Shown here piece by piece: positions 55,004-63,869 of a stretch of 64,000 bases of DNA; the first letter of the stretch is position 1; the number at the start of each line of letters is the position of its first letter. This stretch comes from Phycisphaerae bacterium. Its GTDB lineage: Bacteria; Planctomycetota; Phycisphaerae; Phycisphaerales; UBA1924. Position numbers and translations under genes: made by a program. The stretch covers positions 33,534 to 97,533 of the forward strand of contig VGXM01000008.1 of the NCBI GenBank assembly GCA_016873295.1, given 5' to 3'. Below the pieces are notes generated by a model, which ran no database searches, had not been told where the DNA came from, and was given only the letters and a program-made list of their open reading frames with translations.

Positions 55004-57253
55004 ATGCCTGACCCCAGGAAGCAACCCCGACCCCAGGCCGCGCCCGTCGCCGAGGCCCCGCCCCGGCCCGTCGCCGCGGTCCTGCTGCCGACCTGGTTGC
55101 GCACGCTGCACGCCTACCGCGGGCTGCTCGTGCCGATCGGGTTCGTGCTGCTCATGGCGGTGCTGCTGGTGCCGCTGCCGCCCTGGCTCATGGACGTGCT
55201 GATCGTGCTGAACATCACGCTGAGCGTGATGATCCTGCTCACGACGATCTACATGAGCGAGCCCCTGGATTTCAGCGTCTTCCCGTCGCTGCTGCTGGGC
55301 GTGACGCTGTACCGCCTGGTGCTCAACGTGGCGAGCACGCGCCTCATCCTGACCGCCGACGCCCCGACCCCCGAGGAGGCGACGACGGTGGCGGGGCACG
55401 TGATCATGGCCTTCGGGTCGTTCGTGGCGGGTGACTCGCTCTTCGTGGGCGTGGTCATCTTCATGATCCTGGTGATCGTGCAGTTCGTGGTGATCACCAA
55501 GGGCGCGACCCGCATCAGCGAGGTCGCGGCCCGCTTCACCCTCGACGCCATGCCCGGCAAGCAGATGGCGATCGACGCCGATCTCAACGCCGGCGTCATC
55601 ACCGAGACCGAGGCCCGCACCCGGCGCGACCGCATCTCCCAGGAGGCCGACTTCTTCGGCGCCATGGACGGCGCCAGCAAGTTCGTGCGGGGCGACGCCG
55701 TCGCCGGGCTCATCATCACCGCGATCAACGTCTTCGGCGGGTTCGCCGTGGGCGTCCTCCAGCGGGGCTGGGACGCCGGGCGCACCGCCGAGACGTTCAC
55801 CCAGCTCACCATCGGCGACGGGCTCTCCAGCCAGATCCCCGCCTTCATCGTCTCGATCGCCGCCGCTCTCATCGTCACCCGCTCCGGCTCGCGCGCCGAC
55901 CTGGACCACTCCATCACCGACCAGGTCGCCAGCCAGCCCCGGGGCCTGATCATCACCGCGGCCTTCCTCGCCCTGATGGTCCTCACCCCCCTCCCCTCGC
56001 TCCCGCTGGTGGGCATGGCCGCGGTCCTGGGCGGGCTCGCCTTCGTCATGCTCCGCACCCGCAAGAAGGTCGCGGCCGAATCGGAGAAGTCAACGCGGGC
56101 CGCCAAGTCCGACGCCGCGCCCGCCGTCGAGCAGCTCCTCAAGGTCGACCTCCTCGAACTGGAGCTGGGCTACGGGCTGGTGGGGCTGGTCGACAAGGGG
56201 CAGGGGGGCGACCTGCTCGACCGCATCACCGCCATCCGCCGCCAGCTCGCCGCCGAGTCCGGCCTGGTCATGCCCCCCGTCCGCATCCGTGACAACGTCC
56301 AGCTTCCTCCCAACGAGTACCGCGTCAAGATCCGCGGCAACGCCCTGGCCCGCGGGCACACCCGCCCGGGCAAGCTCCTGGCCATGGACTCGGGCCTGGC
56401 CTCGGGCTCGATCGAAGGCGAGCCCACGCGCGAGCCCGCCTTCGGCCTCGACGCCCGCTGGATCGACCCCGCGTACCGCTCCCGCGCCGAGGCCCTGAAC
56501 TACACCGTCGTCGACGCCACCAGCGTCGTCGCCACCCACCTGACCGAGGTCGTCCGCCGGCACGGCGACGAGCTGCTGACCCGCGACGAAGTCAACAACC
56601 TGCTCGAGAACCTCAAGCAGCGGGCCCCCAAGCTCGTCGAGGACGTGGTGCCCGGCGTGCTCAAGCCCCACGAACTCCAGCGGATCCTCCAGAACCTCCT
56701 CCGCGAGCGCGTCCCCATCCGCGACCTCGAGACCATCCTCGAGACCCTCGCCGAGTGGGCACCCAGGACCAAGGACATGGACGTCCTCACCGAGTATGTC
56801 CGCAACTCGCTCCGGCGCACGATCTGCGGCCTGTACGCCCAGCCCCTCCAGCCCCAGGCGGCCGGGCTCGGCGGCGGGCCCGCGCCCGCCGGTGAGGAGC
56901 GCACGCGACTGGTGTGCGTGACGCTCGACCCCTCCCTCGAAGACCTGATCGGCGGCTACGTCGAGCGTGGCCCGGCGGGAACCACCGTCTCGATCCCCGC
57001 CCGCCTGACCGCCCGCATCGCCGAGCAGATCACCAAGGCCCTCCAGCTCGTCGTCATGCAGGGCATGCCCCCGGTGGTGATCGCCTCGCCTCAGGTCCGG
57101 GGGGTGGTGCGGCAGATCCTGGCCCCGCACCTCCCGGCGGCGGCGGTGCTGGGGTACAACGAGATCGTCGATCACGTCGAGGTCGAGTCCCTGGCCCTGG
57201 TCATGCCCCCGCCCGCCGAGCAGCCCGCCCTCCGCCAGCCCGCCGCCGCCTGA
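55004..57253 (+). CDS. flhA: Flagellar export apparatus protein FlhA
   Basis: This 749-residue protein has a Pro/Ala N-terminal tail, eight membrane helices, the FHIPEP region with RISEVAARFTLDAMPGKQMA and DADLNAG, and a large cytoplasmic domain that docks chaperone-substrate complexes. Length is slightly above the family norm. A long gap-free run from fliP to flhA supports one transcription unit. Confidence 0.97.
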   Translation: MPDPRKQPRPQAAPVAEAPPRPVAAVLLPTWLRTLHAYRGLLVPIGFVLLMAVLLVPLPPWLMDVLIVLNITLSVMILLTTIYMSEPLDFSVFPSLLLGVTLYRLVLNVASTRLILTADAPTPEEATTVAGHVIMAFGSFVAGDSLFVGVVIFMILVIVQFVVITKGATRISEVAARFTLDAMPGKQMAIDADLNAGVITETEARTRRDRISQEADFFGAMDGASKFVRGDAVAGLIITAINVFGGFAVGVLQRGWDAGRTAETFTQLTIGDGLSSQIPAFIVSIAAALIVTRSGSRADLDHSITDQVASQPRGLIITAAFLALMVLTPLPSLPLVGMAAVLGGLAFVMLRTRKKVAAESEKSTRAAKSDAAPAVEQLLKVDLLELELGYGLVGLVDKGQGGDLLDRITAIRRQLAAESGLVMPPVRIRDNVQLPPNEYRVKIRGNALARGHTRPGKLLAMDSGLASGSIEGEPTREPAFGLDARWIDPAYRSRAEALNYTVVDATSVVATHLTEVVRRHGDELLTRDEVNNLLENLKQRAPKLVEDVVPGVLKPHELQRILQNLLRERVPIRDLETILETLAEWAPRTKDMDVLTEYVRNSLRRTICGLYAQPLQPQAAGLGGGPAPAGEERTRLVCVTLDPSLEDLIGGYVERGPAGTTVSIPARLTARIAEQITKALQLVVMQGMPPVVIASPQVRGVVRQILAPHLPAAAVLGYNEIVDHVEVESLALVMPPPAEQPALRQPAAA

Positions 57254-57377
57254 TTCGGGGTCTGTGAGCGGGCCCGGATTGAACGTCCATTGAAGTCGCC
57301 GGTCGATATACTCGCGGGGAGCGAAGGACTCGCGCCGGTGCGTCCCGCCGGTCGGTGGGCGCACTCTGCCGCCACGG

Positions 57378-58730
57378 ATGGCCCCCATGGAACTGAAAAC
57401 CTTCCGCGCGTCGACCATGGCCCTGTGCCTCGCCGAGGTGAAGAGCAACCTCGGCAAGGACGCCGTCATCCTCCACACCCGGACGCACAAGGTGGGGGGG
57501 GTCATGGGCCTGGGCACGCGCCAGGTCGTGGAGATCACCGCCGGTCCGCCGGCGCCGCCCGGGCCGCGGGCCGCGCCAGCCCGACGCCTCGTGAACGGCA
57601 CGCCCGTCCGCGATGAGTTCGTGCCCACGGAGTTCGTGCAGCGCCCCGCGCCGGCAGAGACACCCGCGGGCGTCGGCCCGCGCCCCGCCCTGGCCGCGGC
57701 GCCCGCGGCCCCCGAGCCCGTCGCGGCCCCGAGGCCGCCGCGCCTTGCAACGACGGCCTCCCTCGCCCCGACCAGCGACGCCGCCCGTTCCACGCTCCAC
57801 GACGAGCTCGCGTCGATCAAGGTCCTGCTCGGGCAGGTCCTCCAGGTCTCGCGCGTCGCCACGCTGCACGCCCAGCGAGCCGGCGCTGGGGTGCCGGCGG
57901 CGGTCGTCGCCCTCGGCGGCCTCCCCCGCCCCCTCATGGACCTCTATTCACGCCTGCTCGAGCAGGACGTCGACGGCGCCATGGCCGACGAGCTCATCGC
58001 CGCCGTCCGCGACGACCTCACGAGCGACGAACTCGCCGACGAAGGGACCGTGCGCCAGGCGCTGCTGCGGCACATGTCGGCGTTCGTGCCCGCGGTCGAC
58101 CGCGTCACGCCCGCGGGGCGACAGCCCGACGGGCGACCGCTCACCATCGCCCTCGTCGGGCCCACCGGCGTGGGCAAGACCACCACCCTCGCCAAGCTCG
58201 CCGCCGCCTACAAGCTCCGTCAGGGCAAGAAGGTCGGCCTCATCACCTCCGACACCTACCGCATCGCCGCCGTGGACCAGCTCCGCACCTACGCCGGCAT
58301 CATCGGGCTGCCCCTCAAGGTCGTGCTGACCCCGGGCGAGATCGTTGCGGCGTGCCAGTCGCTGGCCGACTGCGACGCCATTCTCATCGACTCGGCGGGG
58401 CGGAGTCAGCACGACGCCGGCCGGCTGGACGAGCTCCGCAAGTTCGTCGAGGCCGTCGCGCCCCACGAGACCCACCTGGTGCTCTCGGCGACCGCCAGCG
58501 GCCCCGTCATGGCCCGCACCGCCGAACGGTTCGCCGCCCTCGCCCCCACGCGAGTGATCTTCACCAAGCTCGACGAGGCGGTCTCGCTCGGGCCGCTCCT
58601 GGGCGTCACCCGCCGCGTCGGGCTCAAGCTCAGCTACTTCACCACGGGGCAGGAGGTCCCGGACCACATCGAGCTGGCCCACAGCGACCGCCTTGCCCGC
58701 GCCATCCTCGCCGGGGAACTGGTGGCGTGA
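57378..58730 (+). CDS. flhF: Flagellar GTPase FlhF
   Basis: This 450-residue SRP-type GTPase has an N-terminal basic domain (ELKTFRASTMALCLAEVKSN), a long Pro/Ala linker and an NG domain with P-loop GPTGVGKTT near 260, DTYRIAAVDQLRTYA, DSAGRS and TKLDEA. FlhF directs flagellar placement, usually polar, or assembly number. The ATG at 57387 is an equally possible start. A TATACT box (57307-57312) lies 66 bp upstream but has no well-spaced -35. Confidence 0.95.
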   Translation: MAPMELKTFRASTMALCLAEVKSNLGKDAVILHTRTHKVGGVMGLGTRQVVEITAGPPAPPGPRAAPARRLVNGTPVRDEFVPTEFVQRPAPAETPAGVGPRPALAAAPAAPEPVAAPRPPRLATTASLAPTSDAARSTLHDELASIKVLLGQVLQVSRVATLHAQRAGAGVPAAVVALGGLPRPLMDLYSRLLEQDVDGAMADELIAAVRDDLTSDELADEGTVRQALLRHMSAFVPAVDRVTPAGRQPDGRPLTIALVGPTGVGKTTTLAKLAAAYKLRQGKKVGLITSDTYRIAAVDQLRTYAGIIGLPLKVVLTPGEIVAACQSLADCDAILIDSAGRSQHDAGRLDELRKFVEAVAPHETHLVLSATASGPVMARTAERFAALAPTRVIFTKLDEAVSLGPLLGVTRRVGLKLSYFTTGQEVPDHIELAHSDRLARAILAGELVA

Positions 58731-59740
58731 CCTCGCTCGGACTCCAACCCGCCCAGTTCCGCCCCGCCAGCCGCATCGGCCCCGGGGTCGACGTCTCGCC
58801 GGTCGCCGATCAGGCCGCGGGCCTCCGGGCCCTGGCCCGCATGCTCGGGGCCCCCGCGCCCGACACCCGCGCCCCATCGCTCGACGTCCCCCTCGTCGCC
58901 ATCACCAGCGGCAAGGGCGGCGTGGGCAAGACCACCCTTTCGGTCAACCTCGCCATCGCGCTGGCGGCCCGCCGCCTCCGCGTCACCCTGGTCGACGCGG
59001 ACCTGGGCATGGCCAACGCCGACCTCATGTGCGGCCTCACGCCCGCTCGCCGCTTGGAATGCGCCCTCGGCATGAACGCGGGGGGCCACGCCGCCCACGC
59101 CCAACCCCTCCGCTCGATCGCCCTCGACGCGCCCGGCGGCTTCCGCCTCGTCCCCGGATCCGTGGGGATCGCGCGCATGGCCGACCTGCCCGACGCCGAC
59201 CGCGCCCGCCTGCTCCACGCCCTGGCCGACCTCGGGCGCGACAGCGACGCCATCCTCGTCGACACGGGCGCCGGCATCGGCCCCGGTGTCCTCTCGTTCC
59301 TCCACGCGGCCAACCTGGTCCTGCTCGTCGCGACGCCCGACCCCGCGTCGATCACCGATGCCTACGCGCTCGTGAAGTGCCTCCGGGCTTCCGGGGCGGG
59401 CACGCCGCGCGTCGGGCTGATCGTCAACCAGGCCGGCCACCCGGGCGAAGCCGCGTCCGTGCACGCCCGCATCGCCGCGTGTTGCGGGCGCTTCCTCGGA
59501 TGCCCCCTCCCGCTCGCCGGGTGGGTGCCGCGCGACGATCGCGTCCAACGCTCCGTCCGCAATCGGCGCCCGCTCCTGCTGTCGGGCCCGCGCTGCGCCA
59601 CGTCGGCGGCCATCGCCGCCCTGGCCGAGGAGACCGCCGCCTCGATCGGAATCCGATCGTCCCCCGTCCGAGACCCGAATGGCGGCGGCGTCTGGACCAG
59701 ACTCGGCCGCCGCCTGGGGCTGTTCTCAAGCGATTCTTGA
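58727..59740 (+). CDS. flhG: FlhG/MinD-like flagellar number regulator
   Basis: This 337-residue MinD/ParA-type ATPase has an N-terminal extension with the QAAGLRALARML helix that in this family activates FlhF, and the deviant Walker A GKGGVGKTT near 62, followed by DADLGMANADLM and DTGAGIGPG. GTG 58727 overlaps the flhF stop (GTGA). With FlhF it controls flagellar number. Confidence 0.93.
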   Translation: MTSLGLQPAQFRPASRIGPGVDVSPVADQAAGLRALARMLGAPAPDTRAPSLDVPLVAITSGKGGVGKTTLSVNLAIALAARRLRVTLVDADLGMANADLMCGLTPARRLECALGMNAGGHAAHAQPLRSIALDAPGGFRLVPGSVGIARMADLPDADRARLLHALADLGRDSDAILVDTGAGIGPGVLSFLHAANLVLLVATPDPASITDAYALVKCLRASGAGTPRVGLIVNQAGHPGEAASVHARIAACCGRFLGCPLPLAGWVPRDDRVQRSVRNRRPLLLSGPRCATSAAIAALAEETAASIGIRSSPVRDPNGGGVWTRLGRRLGLFSSDS

Positions 59741-59896
59741 CGGTCGAGCCGATCGTACTGGGTTGATTCGGCGCCCCGATTCAAGCGGGCTTCAACCCGC
59801 CCTCGGATCGTGCCGATGGGTCTTGGCCTCGGTGCGTTCTCGGTCCGGCGTGATGGGGCCGGGGACGGCTTGGGCCCAGGGCGGGTTGCGGTCGGC

Positions 59897-60175
59897 GTGA
59901 GATCCTCAACGGACGTCATCCCCGGCGCATGCGGACTCGCGGGCTTCGCGGTCGCGCTTCTGGCGGGCATGTCCGCGGACACGCCCGCCGCCTCGGTGAT
60001 CGTCGCCGCCCTGGTCGCGATGGTCCTGTGCCGGGTCCTGGGGACGATGGTCGCGCACGTCTGCGGCCGGCTCGCCGACGACGCGGTGCGGCGGCACAAG
60101 GAGTCGAACCCGGTGCCCGACGTCCGCGCCGCGTACCGCGCCGCCCACGCCTCGACGGAGGGCGGCGGGGCATGA
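59897..60175 (+). CDS. Small membrane protein between flhG and fliA
   Basis: This 92-residue protein has two hydrophobic helices (CGLAGFAVALLAGMSA and ASVIVAALVAMVLCRVL), followed by a basic cytoplasmic tail (RRHKESNPVP). I do not recognise it. GTG 59897 is chosen because it gives a compact protein without the low-complexity head from 59810; no clear ribosome site helps. Its place between flhG and fliA suggests a flagellar link. Confidence 0.5.
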   Translation: MRSSTDVIPGACGLAGFAVALLAGMSADTPAASVIVAALVAMVLCRVLGTMVAHVCGRLADDAVRRHKESNPVPDVRAAYRAAHASTEGGGA

Positions 60176-60238
60176 CCGAACTTCTTCACATTTTGTCCAC
60201 AGTGCGCGTGGCTCGGAGGAGCGGGCGCACGCCGTGGT

Positions 60239-60273
60239 TATACTCCGCACCAGTCGGCCAAGGATCGGCCGAC
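60239..60273 (+). promoter_or_regulatory. fliA leader: TATACT box and inverted repeat
   Basis: TATACT (60239-60244) resembles a -10 element, without a good -35 at 17 bp. GTCGGCC (60253-60259) and GGCCGAC (60267-60273) form a perfect 7-bp inverted repeat with a 7-nt centre just after it, at the expected transcript start. This 198-bp leader before fliA is among the longest gaps in the cluster, which suggests independent control of the sigma gene. Confidence 0.45.
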
Positions 60274-60373
60274 GTATCCCGCCAGCATCTGACCGGTTCG
60301 CTCAGAACAGGTCGGCGGGGTGTGTAGGGCGGGCCGCAAGGTCCGCAGGGCCCCTCAGGTCAAGGAACCGACC

Positions 60374-61228
60374 ATGGCCGTTCGCGTCGCCCCCAAGTCT
60401 GCCAGCCGCGGCAAATCCGCGGCCCGGTCCGCCCCCACCCGCACCGCCGCGGACCTGAGCAAGTGGCCCATCCACGACGTGTTCGAGGAATACAAGAAGT
60501 CTCGCTGCGAGCGGATCCGGAACTACCTCATGGAGAAGTTCCTGCCGCTGGTGCGCTACAACGCCGAGCGCATCCACACGCGGCTGCCCGACGAGGTGGA
60601 CGTGGACGACCTCGTGTCCGCCGGGGTCTTCGGGCTCAAGGACGCGATCGAGAACTTCGACCTGGGCCGCAAGGTCAAGTTCGAGACGTACTGCGCCCCC
60701 CGGATCCGCGGGGCCATCCTGGACGAGCTGCGGAGCATGGACTGGGTGCCGCGCCTGGTCCGGCACCGCACCGCCCGCGTCGAGGGCGCCCGCCAGCAGA
60801 TCGAGATGGAGTCGGGCCAGCCCGCCAGCGACCGCCAGATCGCCGACCGCATCGGCATCTCCATGGAGGACTTCGAGAAGTACAAGCGCGACTCGGTGGC
60901 CCGCAACACGCGGAGCCTGTCGGCCCGCTGCTTCCCCTCCGACGGCTCGCGCGACGTCCGCGAGATCGACGTGATCAAGGACGAGACGCAGATCAACCCC
61001 CTGGCGGAGATGCACCGGCGCGATCTGAAGGACCTGATCACCAAGGGCCTGTCGCGGGCCGAGCGCCTCATCATCATCCTCTACTACTACGAGGGCATGA
61101 CGATGAAGGAGATCGGCGCCACGCTCGATCTCTCCGAGAGCCGCGTCAGCCAGATGCACTCCTCGGTGCTCCTGCGCCTCAAGGCCCAGATGCAGCACCG
61201 CAGCCGCGAGCTCGAGCCCGTCGAGTAG
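60374..61228 (+). CDS. fliA: Flagellar sigma factor FliA (sigma-28, FliA/WhiG type)
   Basis: This 284-residue sigma factor has region 2 (LPDEVDVDDLVSAGVFGLKD, KFETYCAPRIRGAILDELRS, MDWVPRLVR), region 3 and region 4 with the helix-turn-helix MTMKEIGATLDLSESRVSQM. It directs transcription of late flagellar genes. ATG 60374 is chosen because AAGGA precedes it by 7 bp; the frame opens 54 bp earlier. The gene ends 10 bp from the convergent pilT-like gene. Confidence 0.95.
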   Translation: MAVRVAPKSASRGKSAARSAPTRTAADLSKWPIHDVFEEYKKSRCERIRNYLMEKFLPLVRYNAERIHTRLPDEVDVDDLVSAGVFGLKDAIENFDLGRKVKFETYCAPRIRGAILDELRSMDWVPRLVRHRTARVEGARQQIEMESGQPASDRQIADRIGISMEDFEKYKRDSVARNTRSLSARCFPSDGSRDVREIDVIKDETQINPLAEMHRRDLKDLITKGLSRAERLIIILYYYEGMTMKEIGATLDLSESRVSQMHSSVLLRLKAQMQHRSRELEPVE

Positions 61229-61238
61229 CCCGGCCCGG

Positions 61239-62387
61239 TCAGTGGCCGCTCGAGCCCGCGGACTTGATCCGGGTGAGCAGGGCCGCGCCCTTCACCTGCA
61301 GCCCCTTGAGCATGGAGTCGAGGGCGTCGCGGTTGGGGGCGTAGTCCATGGCCACGCTCTTGGCGACCCACTCCTTGTTCACCAGGTCGCACAGCGCCTT
61401 GGTGAAGCTCTGCATCCCGGCCTCGCCCTGCGAGACGATCGTCGGCAGGTCCGTGTCGCCCCCTTCGCGGACCAGCTCGCGCACGGTGGGCGTGGCCAGC
61501 AGCACCTCGCACGCGGGCACGATCTTGGCGTCGTGCCCCTCCTTGGGCCCCGGCAGGGCCGGCAGCAGGCGCTGGGCGCAGATGGCCCGCAGCGTGATGG
61601 CCAGGGCGTGCCGGACGAACCCGTGGTCCTTGGGCTCGAAGAACTCCAGGATGCGCGAGAACGCCTGCATCGTGTCCGCCGTGTGCAGCGACCCGAAGAC
61701 CAGGTGCCCCGTCTCCGCCGCCTGGATCGCCGCCAGCACCGTGTCGTGGTCGCGCATCTCCCCGATGAAGATGATGTCCGGGTCCTCGCGCACGATGTAG
61801 CGAAGGGCCGTGGGGTAGTCGGCCACGTCGATCCCGATCTCGCGCTGGCTCACGATGCTCTTCTTCGGGATGAACCGGAACTCGACCGGGTCCTCGATCG
61901 TGATGATGTTCTCGGCGCGCGTCGCGTTGACGTGCTCGACCATCGACGCGATCGTCGAGCTCTTGCCCGAGCCCGTCACCCCCACGATCAGCACCAGCCC
62001 CTCCATCGTGTTCTCGACGATGTCCGAGTAGACCCGCGGCAGGTGCAGCTCGCCGTAGCTGGGGATCTCCGCCTTCACGCGCCGGATCGCCGCGTGCGTG
62101 TGCCCGCCCGCGCGGAACATGTTCACGCGGAACCGGTCGCCCTCGGGGTTGAACGTCGCGAAGTCGAGGTTCCCCGTCTGCTCGTACCGCGGCCGCAGCG
62201 TCTCCGGAACGATCGGGTCCAGCAGGTGGTCCGCGTCGTGCTCCGAGAGCGGGTCGGCCTGGATCGGGCGCAGCAGCCCGCCGACGCGGTACGTCGGCGG
62301 GATCCCCACCTTGATGTGCAGGTCCGACGCGTCCAGCTTCTTCATCGACCCCAGCAGCTTCTGAATCGTGATCTGTCCGGAGAGCAT
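61239..62387 (-). CDS. pilT: PilT-type twitching motility retraction ATPase
   Basis: This 382-residue secretion ATPase has the N-terminal PAS-like domain (MKKLDASDLHIKVG), Walker A GVTGSGKSS (136-144), the Asp box, Walker B (DPDIIFIGEMRD), the His box GSLHTADTM, and the C-terminal LLPALPGP region. It disassembles type IV pili during retraction. ATG 62387 with GGAGG just upstream is preferred over GTG 62423. No other pilus genes are in the window. It is convergent with fliA and 45 bp behind the glycerate kinase gene. Confidence 0.94.
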   Translation of the reverse strand: MLSGQITIQKLLGSMKKLDASDLHIKVGIPPTYRVGGLLRPIQADPLSEHDADHLLDPIVPETLRPRYEQTGNLDFATFNPEGDRFRVNMFRAGGHTHAAIRRVKAEIPSYGELHLPRVYSDIVENTMEGLVLIVGVTGSGKSSTIASMVEHVNATRAENIITIEDPVEFRFIPKKSIVSQREIGIDVADYPTALRYIVREDPDIIFIGEMRDHDTVLAAIQAAETGHLVFGSLHTADTMQAFSRILEFFEPKDHGFVRHALAITLRAICAQRLLPALPGPKEGHDAKIVPACEVLLATPTVRELVREGGDTDLPTIVSQGEAGMQSFTKALCDLVNKEWVAKSVAMDYAPNRDALDSMLKGLQVKGAALLTRIKSAGSSGH

Positions 62388-62432
62388 GCGTGCCTCCTTC
62401 GATCGCCCGCGCCAGTGTACCACCCCCGCCGA

Positions 62433-63773
62433 TCAGCGGGGCCCGGGGTAGACCAGCGCCACGAAGACGTGGTTCAGGTTCGTGCCGGTCGGACCCGTGC
62501 GCACGGCGGCGCCGATGGCGTCCAGGCACGCCGTTGCGTCGTGCCGCCGAAGGCACTCCCGCGGATCCACCCCCGCCGACCGCATCCGGCCGAGGGCCCC
62601 CGGCGCCAGGATCGCGCCCGCCGCGTCCGAGTTCCCGTCGATGCCGTCGGTCGAGCACGCCATGATCGCGACGTTCGGAAGATCGGCCAGCCCGCACCAC
62701 GCGGCGAGGGCCACGGTCTGGCTCGGGCCCCCACGCCCGCCCGCACGCGCCACGCGGACCGTGGGCTCGCCGCCGCTGACAAGCGCCTGGGGAGGGTCCG
62801 AGTCCCCGCGCCACGCCCGCTCGGCGTCATGCCGCAGGCGCGTGGCCCACGACCGCGCGCCCTCCAGCGCGTCGCCCACGATGCCGGGCGCGTGCCCCTC
62901 GCGGTAGCCAAGGCGCCTGGCCTCGTCCCTGACCGCGCGCACGACGTCGCGGTTGCTCGCCACGATGCGGTGGCACACCGTGCGGAAGCGCGGCTCCTCC
63001 TGCTTGGGCGTCTCGGGCCTCAGCCCGGCGGCCCCCTCCTCGATGAACCTCGTGACCGCCGGCGCGACCCCCTCGCACCCGTGCCGCGACAGGACCTCCG
63101 CCGCCTCCGCGAACGTCGTCGGATCCCACGCCGTCGGGCCCGACGCGATCGACGGAAGGTCGTCGCCGATCACGTCGGAGAGGATCAGCGCCTCGATCTT
63201 CCCCGCGCGGCACAGCGTCGCCAGCCTCCCCCCCTTGAGCCCCTCCGTGTGCTTGCGCACGGTGTTCAGGCCGCGGATGTCGGCCCCGGCGCGCTGGAGC
63301 GCCCCGTTGATGGCCCGCAGGTCGTCGAGCGAGAGCCCCTCCGCCGGCAGCGTCAGGTGCGCCGACCCGCCCCCGGAGATCAGGACCAGCAGCGTCTCGG
63401 CGGGCGTGCAGCCCTCGACGAACGCACGCACCGCGCGCGCCGCCGATAGATTGCGCTCCGTGGGGAGGGGGTGATCGGCGGGGTATGCGATCAGGCGCGG
63501 GTCGATGGACGCGGCGGCGAATCGCTCGGGCACCGTCGTCAACACGCCGCTCGCCAACCCCGGGCCCAGCAGCGCCGCCGCCGCAGCCGCCATCTCCAGC
63601 GACGCCTTCCCGATCGCGACCAGCTTCACCGATCCGGGGGCCTGATCCCGCAGTTCATCGGGCCAGTTCGCCCGCACGGCCGCCCCCGCGTCCGCCGCCT
63701 CGAGGGCCGTCCGGACCAGCCGCTTCAGGTCGCGCTCCGCGTCGTTGATCGAGGGGTAGGGGGGCTGTGCCAC
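62433..63773 (-). CDS. Glycerate 2-kinase (GckA/TtuD family)
   Basis: This 446-residue protein has the N-terminal DUF4147 domain (AIGKASLEMAAAA, ISGGGSAHLTLPAEGLSLDD, NTVRKHTEGLKGGRLA) and the C-terminal MOFRL domain (VSGGEPTVRV, STDGIDGNSDAAGA). It phosphorylates glycerate to 2-phosphoglycerate, feeding the glycolytic pathway. GTG 63773 follows GGGAG by 5 bp. It precedes pilT in the same direction and may share a transcript. Confidence 0.92.
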   Translation of the reverse strand: MAQPPYPSINDAERDLKRLVRTALEAADAGAAVRANWPDELRDQAPGSVKLVAIGKASLEMAAAAAALLGPGLASGVLTTVPERFAAASIDPRLIAYPADHPLPTERNLSAARAVRAFVEGCTPAETLLVLISGGGSAHLTLPAEGLSLDDLRAINGALQRAGADIRGLNTVRKHTEGLKGGRLATLCRAGKIEALILSDVIGDDLPSIASGPTAWDPTTFAEAAEVLSRHGCEGVAPAVTRFIEEGAAGLRPETPKQEEPRFRTVCHRIVASNRDVVRAVRDEARRLGYREGHAPGIVGDALEGARSWATRLRHDAERAWRGDSDPPQALVSGGEPTVRVARAGGRGGPSQTVALAAWCGLADLPNVAIMACSTDGIDGNSDAAGAILAPGALGRMRSAGVDPRECLRRHDATACLDAIGAAVRTGPTGTNLNHVFVALVYPGPR

Positions 63774-63794
63774 AACGGCTCCCGGCGGCGTGCT

Positions 63795-63823
63795 TTGACA
63801 GCGTCCGTCGCGCCAGGTAAGCT
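63795..63823 (+). promoter_or_regulatory. Putative sigma-70-type promoter for the rightmost gene
   Basis: TTGACA (63795-63800), a 17-bp spacer and TAAGCT (63818-63823) lie 47 bp before the ATG of the truncated gene, in the divergent region with the glycerate kinase gene. Confidence 0.6.
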
Positions 63824-63869
63824 AGGCCGGTGGCGTCGGGCACAATCCGCGCCGGAACAAGGAGCCCCC

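Noticed and set aside
57279..57312. Promoter before flhF (TTGAAC and TATACT)
   Set aside because: The spacing is 22 bp; the alternative TTGAAG gives 11 bp. Neither is acceptable for a standard promoter.
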